From NCBI GenBank assembly GCA_910574885.1, contig CAJTDD010000015.1, positions 1-64,000 of the forward strand: 64,000 bases of DNA. Reading direction: 5' to 3'. The notes beneath the pieces are model-generated. The model worked only from the letters and a program-made list of their open reading frames with translations. It was not told the origin of the DNA and searched no databases. A program made the translations under genes and the position numbers. Source of the stretch: Lachnospiraceae bacterium. GTDB lineage: Bacteria; Bacillota; Clostridia; Lachnospirales; Lachnospiraceae. Below are positions 25,558-35,460 of this stretch, in pieces (within the stretch, counting starts at the first letter, position 1; each line of letters opens with the position of its first letter).

Positions 25558-27234
25558 ATGAAAAAAGCAATGAAACAATCAAAGCTCATTACCATCCTGA
25601 ACGGCATATCTATCTTTGCTCTGGTTTTGATGGCGGTACTTCTGTTGATTTACGCCAATGCAAACAACCAACTCTCCCAAGACAACAAGGCGCGGTATGA
25701 CCTGACCCATAACGCCAACCGCTTTATGGACGGTTCCTCCTATCTGACGGAAGAAGTGCGTGCTTATGCAGCCACGGGTGACAAGACACACTATGATAAC
25801 TATCAGAACGAAGTCAGCAATCTGAAAAACCGGGAGGCAGGCGTCGCCGCCATGCAGGAAATCGGCATCACAGACGAGGAACAGGCCATGATCGACCAGA
25901 TGTCCTCTCTATCTAATGACCTGGTTCCCCTGGAAGAGAATGCCATGAAGAATGTGCAGGAAGGCGATCTTCAGGAAGCCCTGGATTACGTATATGGAGC
26001 TGAATACAACGCAACCATCCTTGAAGTCAATGAATTGAAGGAAGAGTTTCTCTCAGCGCTGGAGACGAGGACGCTGAAACGGATTCAGGAATTAAACACA
26101 CGTTCTATGATTATCCGGATTTTACTGTTCGCAGCGCTGGTATTGGTCATCGCCATCCAACTGGTCGTCATGTCCGTTACCCGCAAGCGCATCTTGAAGC
26201 CAATCATTACGGTACGGGACCAGATGGGCGAGATTTCCCGCGGGAATCTCTCCGCAGAATTCCCACTGGAGCCGGATACCTCGGAGATTGGTATGCTGGT
26301 GGACTCTATCCATGAGACGAAGAGCGTACTGAAGCGATACATATATGATATCGATTCTAAATTAGCACAGATGGCACAAGGAAGCATGAATCTTTCCATT
26401 GACACAGACTATATCGGGGAATTCCTGCCGATCCAGAATGCGCTTCGTCAGATCTTAGATTCCCTGAACCATGCGCTTTCTCAGATCAACCAGACTGCAA
26501 GGCTTGTTTCTGACGAGTCAGAGCAGGTGGCTTCGGATTCACGGGTACTGTCTGACGGCGCCATTGATCAGGCGTCTGCCATTGAAGAGTTGTCTGCAAG
26601 TATCCTGTCATTGTCCGGACAGGTGAATTCTACCTCTCAGGATGCGGATGAGGCACGGAAGATTTCTGTGGATTCTGCCGCACAGTTAAATGCATGTAGC
26701 AAACAGATGGATAAACTGACTTCGGCTATGGAGAATATTTCCGAATCTTCACAGCAGATTAGCGGGATCATCAAGACGATTGAGGATATTTCTTTCCAGA
26801 CCAATATTCTTGCTCTGAACGCCTCCATCGAGGCGGCGCGGGCAGGTGAGTCCGGCAAGGGCTTTGCCGTGGTGGCCGACGAGGTGCAGAGCTTGGCAAA
26901 CAAGAGCGCGGATGCGGCCCAGGATATTACGGAACTGATCGAACGTTCCATCGAACTTGTCAAGTATGGGACTTCCCTGTCTGACGAGACAACTCAGGCG
27001 CTATCGGTTGGTGTGACCGGAGCACAGAGTACCGCCGATCTGATTCAGAAGATTGCTGACTCCGCACAGCAGCAGGCCCTGTCATTGGAGCAGCTTACGG
27101 CTGGTGTGGAACAGATCTCTGTGGTTATCCAGACGAATACGAATACTGCGGAAAAATCTGCCGCCTCTGCCAATGAGCTTTACAGGCAGGCGGGGGAACT
27201 CACGCAGTCTGTACAGCGATTTAAACTTCGTTGA
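25558..27234 (+). CDS. Methyl-accepting chemotaxis protein (copy 1)
   Basis: 558-aa membrane receptor: a basic start ([10 protein letters not shown]), TM1 (~13-35), an extracellular helical ligand region (~36-185) of four-helix-bundle type, TM2 (~188-208), HAMP (~210-265) and a long cytoplasmic coiled-coil signalling domain. The signalling tip reads [20 protein letters not shown] then [20 protein letters not shown], which binds CheA/CheW. There is no C-terminal CheR-docking pentapeptide. The ATG at 25558 with AAAGGAG is chosen because the paralog at 28883 begins identically; an in-frame extension upstream lacks a ribosome site. No flagellar or che genes are in the window. Confidence 0.93.
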   Translation: MKKAMKQSKLITILNGISIFALVLMAVLLLIYANANNQLSQDNKARYDLTHNANRFMDGSSYLTEEVRAYAATGDKTHYDNYQNEVSNLKNREAGVAAMQEIGITDEEQAMIDQMSSLSNDLVPLEENAMKNVQEGDLQEALDYVYGAEYNATILEVNELKEEFLSALETRTLKRIQELNTRSMIIRILLFAALVLVIAIQLVVMSVTRKRILKPIITVRDQMGEISRGNLSAEFPLEPDTSEIGMLVDSIHETKSVLKRYIYDIDSKLAQMAQGSMNLSIDTDYIGEFLPIQNALRQILDSLNHALSQINQTARLVSDESEQVASDSRVLSDGAIDQASAIEELSASILSLSGQVNSTSQDADEARKISVDSAAQLNACSKQMDKLTSAMENISESSQQISGIIKTIEDISFQTNILALNASIEAARAGESGKGFAVVADEVQSLANKSADAAQDITELIERSIELVKYGTSLSDETTQALSVGVTGAQSTADLIQKIADSAQQQALSLEQLTAGVEQISVVIQTNTNTAEKSAASANELYRQAGELTQSVQRFKLR

Positions 27235-27256
27235 TATTTGCCAGACAGCATAAAAC

Positions 27257-27356
27257 AGGGGTTGTCGGGAAACGTTGTGTTTTCTGTAATATATGCCATC
27301 TTCTTCACAGAAGACAGCGATATATTATCTGAAAACCACATTTTCCGACAACCCCT
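27257..27356. repeat. 100-bp imperfect palindrome between chemoreceptor 1 and thrE
   Basis: AGGGGTTGTCGG at one end is exactly complementary to CCGACAACCCCT at the other. Further paired blocks lie inside (GTTTTCTG/CTGAAAAC with one base offset, AATATAT/ATATATT, TCTTCT/AGAAGA). The whole element could fold into one long hairpin. TTATTTTTT follows on the plus strand, so it probably terminates the chemoreceptor transcript, but it is far longer than a usual terminator and could be a small palindromic repeat element. Confidence 0.65.
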
Positions 27357-27396
27357 TATTTTTTACTATCACATAGTGTACGGCATCTCATGGCAT

Positions 27397-28635
27397 TTAT
27401 CTTGAGCCCTTCCCCACATGATACTCTGTTTTCATGATATACATAATACTTCTTGACGCCACGTCCACGATAATAAACCCAAATGCGATTGCGAGGCAGG
27501 TTGCAAACAGAACCATCATTTCCCCAAACGCAAGATTGATATCCTTGCTCACACAACCATACATCATATAGTACAGGTTTGGTCCTGGAATCAGTGGGAA
27601 TACAGACGCCGTGAGAAAAATCGTAGACGGCGCCTTGTTAATTCTGGACATGAAAAACGCATAGAACGCAACAAATACCGCCGCAACCAGCGTTGCCAGG
27701 AAGTTACTTGGCCGCAAGTCATAGACCACGATATAAATCCCCCATGTAAAAAATGCACCGATTCCAGAATATAATACTTGCCGGCCTCTAATCTTGAACC
27801 ATAACGCAAACCCGATACATGCAACCGTACAGGAGATAAGTTGAATCGGTATATTATGGTTCAGCATAAATCCCTCCGACGCAGCGCCGTCAAGAATCAT
27901 GATTGCAAGAGCAATCCCGAACGCAATTCCTGCCGCACCCAGCATCGAATTCATGATATGGAGCGCACCGGATATGAAATCTCTCTGCAGCACATCCCGG
28001 ATACCGTTCGTTACGCCAAGTCCACTAATCAGCAGCATTACAATACCGATCATGACTCGGTCTGGATGGCTGCCGATTCCAAGGCGAATCGCTGCCAGGA
28101 TGATCATTTCCGACAGAAATGCCAGTATCATATTATAGACCAGAAGATTACTCTCCCGCTTTCCAAGCCAGTCTCCTACAACTACAATCATCAGAGAAAC
28201 GATCACGGCAACAATCGCATCCGTTAGATTACAACCAAAAAACACCGCAAATCCCGCGCCGCCCATCACACCCGCAAAATACTTCAACGCGGGATGCTGC
28301 TGCTCACGTTCCAAAACCTCCTGGAACTTCTCCTGAAACACCTTCTCATCCGGCTTATTCGCACAGACATATCTGGACAGGTTATTTAGATAATCCAGAC
28401 GGTCAAAATCAATGTCCGTTGACTCAATATGGCGGATCTGCGTAATAATCTCTCCCTCTGGCGTCTCTACCGTTATCTGGAGATTGCTCGGAATGGCATA
28501 CACGTCGTATCTCTTAAACCCATAGCTTTTACACATTCTGTAAAGGCTGTCTTCCAAACGGAAATTCTCCGCCCCGCTACGCAGCATCTCCTCTCCTACA
28601 TCGAGGATCATCTGCACAATCCTGTTGTAATCCAT
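27397..28635 (-). CDS. ThrE-type threonine/serine exporter (fused DUF1212-DUF3815)
   Basis: 412-aa membrane protein. The N-terminal ~115-residue soluble part contains EEMLRSGAENFRLEDSL and ETPEGEIITQIRHI, typical of the DUF1212 (ThrE_1) start. About ten hydrophobic helices follow, first the ThrE_1 set then a ThrE_2-like set (VFPLIPGPNLYYMMYGCVS). In many Firmicutes the two halves are separate genes; here they are fused as in Corynebacterium ThrE. It probably exports threonine or serine, or a related small metabolite. A strong TAAGGAGG site precedes the ATG. It sits between two chemoreceptor paralogs on the opposite strand. Confidence 0.85.
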   Translation of the reverse strand: MDYNRIVQMILDVGEEMLRSGAENFRLEDSLYRMCKSYGFKRYDVYAIPSNLQITVETPEGEIITQIRHIESTDIDFDRLDYLNNLSRYVCANKPDEKVFQEKFQEVLEREQQHPALKYFAGVMGGAGFAVFFGCNLTDAIVAVIVSLMIVVVGDWLGKRESNLLVYNMILAFLSEMIILAAIRLGIGSHPDRVMIGIVMLLISGLGVTNGIRDVLQRDFISGALHIMNSMLGAAGIAFGIALAIMILDGAASEGFMLNHNIPIQLISCTVACIGFALWFKIRGRQVLYSGIGAFFTWGIYIVVYDLRPSNFLATLVAAVFVAFYAFFMSRINKAPSTIFLTASVFPLIPGPNLYYMMYGCVSKDINLAFGEMMVLFATCLAIAFGFIIVDVASRSIMYIMKTEYHVGKGSR

Positions 28636-28750
28636 AAATTACATTCCTCCTTAGATTATACTAAAATATCTCAATCCGAAAACGGTATTACTTTATCACA
28701 TATTCTACCAAGATACAAGTAAGAAAATTATTGTTTTTTTTCATAAATAA

Positions 28751-28779
28751 TTGTGAATAGAACGCGTAAATGGTATAAT
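28751..28779 (+). promoter_or_regulatory. Sigma-A promoter of the second chemoreceptor
   Basis: TTGTGA (28751-28756), 17 bases, perfect TATAAT (28774-28779), about 100 bp upstream of the ATG at 28883. Confidence 0.6.
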
Positions 28780-28882
28780 CTCTATATCAGCATTTGGGAT
28801 AAGCCAGCCCATACAATGGGGAATGTATGGCTGGTTCGGACTTATAATGAGTGTTAAGCTATAATGTAAAGGAGTAATGCAA

Positions 28883-30562
28883 ATGAAAAAAGCAATGAAG
28901 CAATCAAAACTCATCGCCATACTGAACGGGATATCCATTGTTGCCTTGATTCTAATGATTCTTCTTCTGGCAGCCTATTCCAATGTAAACCAGAAGCTCA
29001 GCAAAGACAATGAATCTCGTTTCGACCTGACCTATAATGCCAACCGGTTTATGAATGGCTCCGCTTACCTGACTAATGAGGTGCGTGCCTATGCGGCAAC
29101 CGGGGACCAGGTACATTATGACAACTATTTTAATGAAATCAATAACCTGAAAAATCGTGATCTTGGAGTTGCCGCCATGCAGGAAATTGGCATCACAAAC
29201 GAGGAACAGGCCATGATTGACGAGATGTCCGCCTTGTCCAACAACCTGGTTCCCCTGGAAGAAAACGCCATGGCGAATGTACAGGAGGGAAGGCTTCAGG
29301 AGGCGTTGGATTACGTGTATGGCAAGGATTACAGCACGGCCATCACCCAGATTAACGCTATAAAAGAACAATTCCTTGCTACTCTGGATACAAGAACCAA
29401 AGAGGATATCCAGAAGTTAAACCAGCGTTCCACGTTCATTCGGCTGCTCATCATTCTCTCTATGGTTCTGGTTGGATGTATACAGTTGATTGTGATGTAT
29501 GTTACCCGCAAACGTATCCTGAAACCGATCATTGCAGTACGGGATCAGATGAGCGAGATTTCTACCGGAAATCTATCGGCGGATTTCGCCTTGGAATCAG
29601 ACACCTCCGAGATTGGAATGCTTGTAGACTCTATCCATGAGACGAAGAACGAGCTGAAAAAATACATACACGATATTGATTCTAAGCTGGCGCAGATGGC
29701 AGCGGGCAAGATGGATTTGACCATTGACAATAATTATCTTGGTGAGTTCCTCCCAATCCAGAACGCCCTTAGCCAAATTCTGGATTCCTTGAACTATGCG
29801 TTGCTGCAGATTAACCAGACTGCCGGCCTTGTTTCCGACGAGTCGGAGCAGGTAGCGTCGGATGCGCAGATTCTCTCCAACGGTGCCACCGAACAGGCTT
29901 CAGCCATCGAGGAATTGTCTGCAAGTATTCAGGAATTGTCTGGTCAGGTGAAGTCTACCTCACAGGATGCGGATGATGCCAGGAAGTCCTCAATTGATCT
30001 TGCAGGCAAGCTGCAGGCGTGCAGTAAAAAGATGGAGGAACTGACTTCCGCCATGGAAGATATTTCCCAATCATCGCAGCAGATCAGCGGAATCATCAAG
30101 ACGATTGAAGATATTTCTTTCCAGACAAATATCCTGGCGCTGAACGCATCGGTAGAAGCGGCACGTGCCGGTGATCTCGGCAAAGGATTTGCGGTTGTTG
30201 CAGACGAAGTGCAGAGCCTTGCAAACAAGAGCTCGATTGCCGCGAAAGATATTACGAAATTAATTGAGAATTCCATGGAGCTTGTCAAACATGGAACGAC
30301 CTTATCTGGTGATACGACGGAGGCTCTCTCTGTCGGCGTAACTGGCTCACAGAATACGGCCGAATTGATACAGAAAATTGCAGATTCTGCTCAGCAGCAG
30401 GCAATGTCCCTGGAACAGCTTACGGCAGGCGTCGATCAGATTTCTGATGTTGTACACACCAATACGGTGACTGCAGAGAAATCTGCCTCCTCTGCAAGTG
30501 AGTTATATAAGCAGGCGGGCGAATTAAAGAGGTCGGTTCAGAAATTCCAGCTTCGCAGATAG
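28883..30562 (+). CDS. Methyl-accepting chemotaxis protein (copy 2)
   Basis: 559-aa paralog of the receptor at 25558, co-linear along its whole length: same start ([10 protein letters not shown]), same ligand-domain motifs ([20 protein letters not shown]), HAMP and signalling tip ([20 protein letters not shown]). Differences are spread across the ligand domain and linkers, so it is an old duplication rather than a recent copy. The ATG at 28883 has AAAGGAG at good spacing; an ATG two codons earlier is too close to it. Ligands may differ between the copies but cannot be read from sequence. Confidence 0.93.
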   Translation: MKKAMKQSKLIAILNGISIVALILMILLLAAYSNVNQKLSKDNESRFDLTYNANRFMNGSAYLTNEVRAYAATGDQVHYDNYFNEINNLKNRDLGVAAMQEIGITNEEQAMIDEMSALSNNLVPLEENAMANVQEGRLQEALDYVYGKDYSTAITQINAIKEQFLATLDTRTKEDIQKLNQRSTFIRLLIILSMVLVGCIQLIVMYVTRKRILKPIIAVRDQMSEISTGNLSADFALESDTSEIGMLVDSIHETKNELKKYIHDIDSKLAQMAAGKMDLTIDNNYLGEFLPIQNALSQILDSLNYALLQINQTAGLVSDESEQVASDAQILSNGATEQASAIEELSASIQELSGQVKSTSQDADDARKSSIDLAGKLQACSKKMEELTSAMEDISQSSQQISGIIKTIEDISFQTNILALNASVEAARAGDLGKGFAVVADEVQSLANKSSIAAKDITKLIENSMELVKHGTTLSGDTTEALSVGVTGSQNTAELIQKIADSAQQQAMSLEQLTAGVDQISDVVHTNTVTAEKSASSASELYKQAGELKRSVQKFQLRR

Positions 30563-30600
30563 TATTTAGGATATATCTTTTGTCATAAACCGATACAGGA

Positions 30601-30646
30601 AGAGAGTGCTGTAAAATTGCTTCTCATGCATTTTACAGCACCCTCT
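30601..30646. terminator. Hairpin between convergent chemoreceptor 2 and oxidoreductase
   Basis: GTGCTGTAAAAT and ATTTTACAGCAC form a perfect 12-bp stem, extended by AGAGA/CTCT with one mismatch, and with a 12-base loop. There is no strong U-tract on either strand, but its location after both stop codons fits termination. Confidence 0.55.
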
Positions 30647-30697
30647 ATCTATTGCCAAGTATCTCAGCCTATGCTGGATTACTTCAAAGCAACAAAT

Positions 30698-31669
30698 TTA
30701 TGCTTCACAGGCATAATGTATCCCCAAAATTTCCTTTATCCGATCCACCAGTTCCATTACAGCTATGCTGTCTGCAAGGGGCATTTCCCCACATTCTACT
30801 GCTCCGCGCTCTATCGCCTTGCGGCACGCTTCTACCTCATACTCGTAACCAGTGATTTGCTCTGGTATCTCATACTGCTTTATCAACACCCGGTTCCGGT
30901 CATATGCGCTGATTGCTTCACAGTTGTTAATATTCTCCACAACAAGATATCCTTTATCACCGTAGATGATACCTCGGCGATCCGTAAGCGCCTGCATGTT
31001 AGAATGCAGGACAGCCATCCGTCCGTCTCTCCATCTCATCGTAATACTGTTCTGCAAGTCAATGCCCTGGTCAGACAATACAGCCTGTGCTGAGACATCC
31101 TGATAATCATCCCCGAATACCATTAAGGCAAAATTAATCGGATATACACCCAAATCCAGCAGAGCTCCGCCGCCAAGCTCTGACTTAATGAGACGTTCTT
31201 TATCCTTTATCACATACCCCAGATTCGCTGTCAGAGAAGTAACCTCTCCGATAATCCCGCTGTCCACGGCTTCGCGAATCAGCGACCTTGACGGCATATA
31301 TCGGGTCCATATTGCTTCTGCCAGAAGCAAGTTCTTCTCTCTTGCTATCTCTGCGACCTCTTTTGCCTGACTGCTGTTGACCATGAATGCTTTCTCACAG
31401 AGCACATGCTTACCATGTTCCAGACACATCTTTACGTGCTCGTAATGGTGCGAATGAGGGGTTGCAACATAGATCAAGTCTACAGACGGCTCCATCAGCA
31501 TAGCCTCATAGTTTCCGTATGCCTTAGGGATCTGATACTGTTTTGCAAACTCCTCCGCTTTTTCAAGGCTTCTGGATGCTACGGCATATGTCTCTACCTT
31601 CTCCATACTGCTGACCGTTTCAGCCATCTTATGCGCAATGCTGCCGGCTCCTAAAATACCTATTTTCAT
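30698..31669 (-). CDS. Gfo/Idh/MocA family oxidoreductase
   Basis: About 323-aa NAD(P)-dependent dehydrogenase. The Rossmann motif GILGAGSIAHKMAETV at the start, DLIYVATPHSHHYEHVKMCL, and GKHVLCEKAFMVN (the conserved EK-P-type motif with Ala for Pro) mark the family. LGGGALLDLGVYPINFALM supplies the second-domain catalytic region. It acts on a sugar, inositol or dihydrodiol; the substrate cannot be told. The start at 31669 is chosen because the Rossmann strand begins there; upstream codons would add a 23-residue non-conserved tail. No partner genes share its direction. Confidence 0.85.
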   Translation of the reverse strand: MKIGILGAGSIAHKMAETVSSMEKVETYAVASRSLEKAEEFAKQYQIPKAYGNYEAMLMEPSVDLIYVATPHSHHYEHVKMCLEHGKHVLCEKAFMVNSSQAKEVAEIAREKNLLLAEAIWTRYMPSRSLIREAVDSGIIGEVTSLTANLGYVIKDKERLIKSELGGGALLDLGVYPINFALMVFGDDYQDVSAQAVLSDQGIDLQNSITMRWRDGRMAVLHSNMQALTDRRGIIYGDKGYLVVENINNCEAISAYDRNRVLIKQYEIPEQITGYEYEVEACRKAIERGAVECGEMPLADSIAVMELVDRIKEILGIHYACEA

Positions 31670-31779
31670 ATCTGTTGGATTCCATCTCCTATTATCTTTA
31701 TTGAATACGACAGGCAGAGTGAACAGGGGCACTAACAACGTCCCTTCACTCTGCCTTCTTTCACAGCTATATTCTACTA

Positions 31780-34404
31780 TTACTTATTCGCAATCGCCGC
31801 CTGAGCCGCCGCAAGTCTCGCAATCGGCACACGGAACGGTGAACAGGACACATAATCAAGACCAATCTTATGACAGAACTCTACAGAGCTTGGATCTCCG
31901 CCGTGCTCGCCGCAGATACCGATATGAAGCTTAGGATTAGCCGGCTTACCTAACTTGAGGGCTGTCTCCATCAGCTTACCAACACCTGTCTGGTCAAGCT
32001 TCGCAAACGGATCATTCTCATAAATCTTAGCATCATAGTATCCTTCTAAGAACTTGCCCGCATCATCACGTGAGAATCCGAATGTCATCTGTGTCAGGTC
32101 ATTCGTACCGAAGCAGAAGAAGTCAGCTTCTTTCGCAATCTCGTCTGCGGTCAGCGCAGCTCTTGGAATCTCAATCATCGTACCAACCTCATACTCAAGC
32201 TCGATACCTGCCGCCTCAATCTCTGCGTCTGCCGTCTCAACGACGAACTTCTTCACATACTTCAGCTCTTTGATATCCCCAATCAACGGAATCATGATCT
32301 CCGGCTTAATTGCCCAGTCCGGATGAGCCTTCTTCACATTGATTGCCGCACGGATTACCGCCTTCGTCTGCATCTTCGCAATCTCAGGATAGGTAACTGC
32401 AAGACGGCATCCACGATGGCCCATCATCGGGTTAAACTCATGGAGCGAATCAATCAGAGTCTTAATCTGCTCTACGGTCTTGCCCTGAGCGTCAGCCAGC
32501 TTCTTGATATCCTCTTCCTCTGTAGGAACGAACTCATGAAGCGGCGGGTCTAAGAAACGAATTGTAACCGGGTTGCCTTCCAGCGCTGTGTAAAGAGCCT
32601 CGAAGTCTCCCTGCTGATATGGTAAAATCTTCTCAAGGGCTGCTTCTCTCTCCTCTACGGTATCAGAGCAGATCATCTCACGGAATGCAGCAATTCTGTC
32701 TTCCTCGAAGAACATATGCTCTGTACGGCAAAGGCCGATACCTTCTGCGCCAAGTTCTACTGCCTTCTTAGCGTCTGCCGGTGTGTCAGCGTTGGTGCGC
32801 ACACTCAATCTTCTATACTTGTCCGCCCATGCCATAATCCTTCCGAACTCTCCGGCAATCTTAGCGTCAACGGTAGGAATGATTCCGTCATAGATGTTAC
32901 CGGTCGTACCATCGATAGAGATTGCATCTCCCTCATGGAATTCCTTTCCTGCCAGTGTAAACTTCTTATTCTCCTCATCCATAGCGATATCGCCGCATCC
33001 GGATACACAGCATGTACCCATTCCACGGGCAACAACGGCTGCATGGCTGGTCATACCGCCGCGCACAGTCAGGATACCCTGTGAAGACTTCATACCTGTG
33101 ATATCCTCTGGTGATGTCTCAAGACGAACCAGCACAACCTTCTCGCCTCTTGCATGCCACTCAACCGCATCCTCTGCCGTAAATACAACCTTACCGCAGG
33201 CAGCTCCCGGAGACGCTCCAAGTCCTTTTCCTAACGGTGTTGCAGCCTTCAGCTCAGCAGCGTCGAACTGCGGGTGAAGCAGTGTGTCAAGGTTACGAGG
33301 ATCGATCATTGCAACAGCCTCTTCTTCTGTCCTCATACCTTCGTCTACAAGGTCGCACGCAATCTTTAAGGCAGCCTGAGCTGTTCTCTTTCCGTTACGT
33401 GTCTGCAGCATATAAAGCTTACCATGCTCTACCGTGAACTCCATATCCTGCATATCTCTATAGTGTTTTTCAAGAGTCTCACAAACTTTTTTGAACTCTA
33501 CAAATGCTTCTGGGAATTTCTGCTCCATCTCGGAAATATGCATCGGCGTACGTACGCCTGCAACTACGTCCTCGCCCTGTGCGTTGGTCAGGAACTCGCC
33601 GAACAGGCCGTTCTCTCCTGTTGCAGGGTCACGGGTAAATGCAACTCCTGTACCGCAGTCATCACCCATGTTACCAAATGCCATGGACTGTACGTTAACA
33701 GCAGTTCCCCATGAATACGGGATGTCGTTGTCACGACGGTATACGTTCGCTCTCGGGTTGTCCCATGAACGGAATACAGCCTTGATTGCGCCCATCAGCT
33801 GCTCCTTCGGGTCAGTCGGGAAATCCTGTCCGATCTTCTCTTTGTATTCTGCTTTAAACTGTCCTGCAAGCGCCTTCAAATCCTCAGCCGTAAGCTCAAC
33901 ATCCTGCTTAACGCCCTTCTCTTCTTTCATCTTATCGATCAGTTCTTCAAAATACTTCTTACCTACTTCCATAACTACGTCGGAATACATCTGGATGAAT
34001 CTTCTGTAGCAGTCCCATGCCCAGCGCGGATTGCCGGACTTCTCTGCCAGCGTCTCCACAACGTCTTCATTCAGACCAAGGTTCAGGATGGTATCCATCA
34101 TACCTGGCATAGATGCTCTTGCTCCGGAACGAACGGAAACAAGCAGCGGATTCTCTTTGTCACCGAATTTCTTCTCTGTGATGGCTTCCATCTTCGTAAC
34201 GGCTTCCATGATCTGCTCCATGATCTCGTCATTGATCTTCCTGCCGTCCTCGTAATACTGTGTACATGCCTCTGTCGTGATCGTGAAGCCCTGCGGAACC
34301 GGAAGACCCAAGCTTGTCATCTCAGCAAGGTTCGCGCCTTTACCGCCAAGAAGGTTTCTCATGTCTGCATTGCCTTCTGTGAACATATAAACCCATTTTG
34401 CCAT
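31780..34404 (-). CDS. ppdK: Pyruvate, phosphate dikinase
   Basis: 874-aa enzyme interconverting pyruvate + ATP + Pi and PEP + AMP + PPi, central to glycolysis and gluconeogenesis in PPi-using clostridia. It starts MAKWVYMFTEGNAD with the ATP-grasp part (GGKGANLAEMT, SVRSGARASMPGMMDTILNL). The central phospho-His domain carries GGMTSHAAVVARGMG, and the C-terminal PEP/pyruvate barrel carries GLCRTEHMF, GHRGCRLA, and catalytic Cys in ICGEHGGDPSSVEF. Full length, all key residues present. It is monocistronic, with an operator-like dyad over its promoter. Confidence 0.98.
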   Translation of the reverse strand: MAKWVYMFTEGNADMRNLLGGKGANLAEMTSLGLPVPQGFTITTEACTQYYEDGRKINDEIMEQIMEAVTKMEAITEKKFGDKENPLLVSVRSGARASMPGMMDTILNLGLNEDVVETLAEKSGNPRWAWDCYRRFIQMYSDVVMEVGKKYFEELIDKMKEEKGVKQDVELTAEDLKALAGQFKAEYKEKIGQDFPTDPKEQLMGAIKAVFRSWDNPRANVYRRDNDIPYSWGTAVNVQSMAFGNMGDDCGTGVAFTRDPATGENGLFGEFLTNAQGEDVVAGVRTPMHISEMEQKFPEAFVEFKKVCETLEKHYRDMQDMEFTVEHGKLYMLQTRNGKRTAQAALKIACDLVDEGMRTEEEAVAMIDPRNLDTLLHPQFDAAELKAATPLGKGLGASPGAACGKVVFTAEDAVEWHARGEKVVLVRLETSPEDITGMKSSQGILTVRGGMTSHAAVVARGMGTCCVSGCGDIAMDEENKKFTLAGKEFHEGDAISIDGTTGNIYDGIIPTVDAKIAGEFGRIMAWADKYRRLSVRTNADTPADAKKAVELGAEGIGLCRTEHMFFEEDRIAAFREMICSDTVEEREAALEKILPYQQGDFEALYTALEGNPVTIRFLDPPLHEFVPTEEEDIKKLADAQGKTVEQIKTLIDSLHEFNPMMGHRGCRLAVTYPEIAKMQTKAVIRAAINVKKAHPDWAIKPEIMIPLIGDIKELKYVKKFVVETADAEIEAAGIELEYEVGTMIEIPRAALTADEIAKEADFFCFGTNDLTQMTFGFSRDDAGKFLEGYYDAKIYENDPFAKLDQTGVGKLMETALKLGKPANPKLHIGICGEHGGDPSSVEFCHKIGLDYVSCSPFRVPIARLAAAQAAIANK

Positions 34405-34452
34405 TTGTCATGACCTCCTAAAAACAATATATTTTTCTAAGTCGCACATAAT

Positions 34453-34481
34453 ATTTTACTGGTTTTACCAGTATTCGTCAA
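34453..34481 (-). promoter_or_regulatory. ppdK promoter
   Basis: Minus strand TTGACG (34476-34481), 17 bases, TAAAAT (34453-34458). The ATG lies about 50 bp downstream with an AGGAGGT ribosome site. Confidence 0.6.
34457..34473. promoter_or_regulatory. Operator-like dyad in the ppdK promoter
   Basis: TACTGGT-TTT-ACCAGTA, a perfect 7-bp inverted repeat, fills the spacer and overlaps the -10 box. The TGGT-N3-ACCA core resembles sites of GntR-family repressors. That placement predicts repression by steric block. The regulator is not in view. Confidence 0.55.
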
Positions 34482-34599
34482 GTATTTCCAATTAGTTTCC
34501 AGACGGAATTTCACATGTCGCCTCATATTTTAGCTTTCTCTTTGCAAATTCCTCTGACAGCTAAATCTCTTACCTTCCAGCCGAAGGCAGGTGGATTGC

Positions 34600-35289
34600 T
34601 CAGTTCCCATCCTCCGTATCGTCTTCCATACAGTCTGCGCCACCGCCGAGATACTCGATAAATTTCGCCGCCGTCTCCGGGTTCTGGCTGTTGACCGGAA
34701 CCGCCACGTAGATTTTATCATAAGAAGTCATGGCCTCTTGCTCCAAAATATTGCCGGAATCCAGCAGCACCCCATACGCGCTTAGAGTCCCGCTATACCC
34801 AGTCCCGTTTTCATCCAGAAGTGTTTCCATATCTAAAAATCCGTCCTGATCCGCATACTCCTCAAAGACACTTTCGGAACACACCAGCACGTCCACCGCA
34901 TCCGCCCCCATCAGCGTCGTCAGCGCCGTCTTACTGGTTGCGCCACCCTTGTCGTCCGGGATATTGGCGCGGACCCGTACTTCCCCATCCTTCTCTCCAA
35001 TGCCCGCATACTCGGCAAATGATTCCTCAAGCCACTGTGCTTTCTGGCTGTCTCCTCCAATTACGACGGCATTGAGCAGTACCTTCGTATGCATCCCCTT
35101 GTACATCGTTACGCCGAGGCAAATCAGCCCAACCAGGATTACTGCGGCAAAAAGCCATGATTTATAATACATCCATAAGTATTCCAGCTTTTTCCAGACA
35201 GACATCGTCCCCCATGTTTCTTTAACGATTTCCTCTTCCTTGACAACTTCTTCCCTTATGTTTTCTTCTCTTATGTCTTCTCTGCTCAT
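34600..35289 (-). CDS. Membrane-anchored protein of unknown function
   Basis: 229 aa, function not recognised. The N-terminus is very acidic and repetitive (EDIREENIREEVVKEEEIVK), then WKKLEYLWMYYKSW, and one transmembrane helix (~45-65, LFAAVILVGLICLGV). The outside part contains VDVLVCSESVFEEYADQDGFLDM and YDKIYVAVPVNSQNPETAAKFIEYL, patterns like the hinge and ligand-pocket parts of extracellular solute-binding proteins. It could be a membrane-tethered binding or sensing domain. It has its own leader and does not clearly share an operon with its neighbours. Confidence 0.6.
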   Translation of the reverse strand: MSREDIREENIREEVVKEEEIVKETWGTMSVWKKLEYLWMYYKSWLFAAVILVGLICLGVTMYKGMHTKVLLNAVVIGGDSQKAQWLEESFAEYAGIGEKDGEVRVRANIPDDKGGATSKTALTTLMGADAVDVLVCSESVFEEYADQDGFLDMETLLDENGTGYSGTLSAYGVLLDSGNILEQEAMTSYDKIYVAVPVNSQNPETAAKFIEYLGGGADCMEDDTEDGN

Positions 35290-35460
35290 CTATACCTCCA
35301 CACTTATCTTTACACTTATCAATATCCTACTGTCTTATATACCACAATTCAGTAAGTTTTTAAAGTATCATATTGTGAAAGTTTTATAACCTTGCCCATT
35401 TGCCGTCAATAAGCCGAGTCTTTGCTGCAGCTGCCTGTATGCGGTACGCCGGGTACGCGG

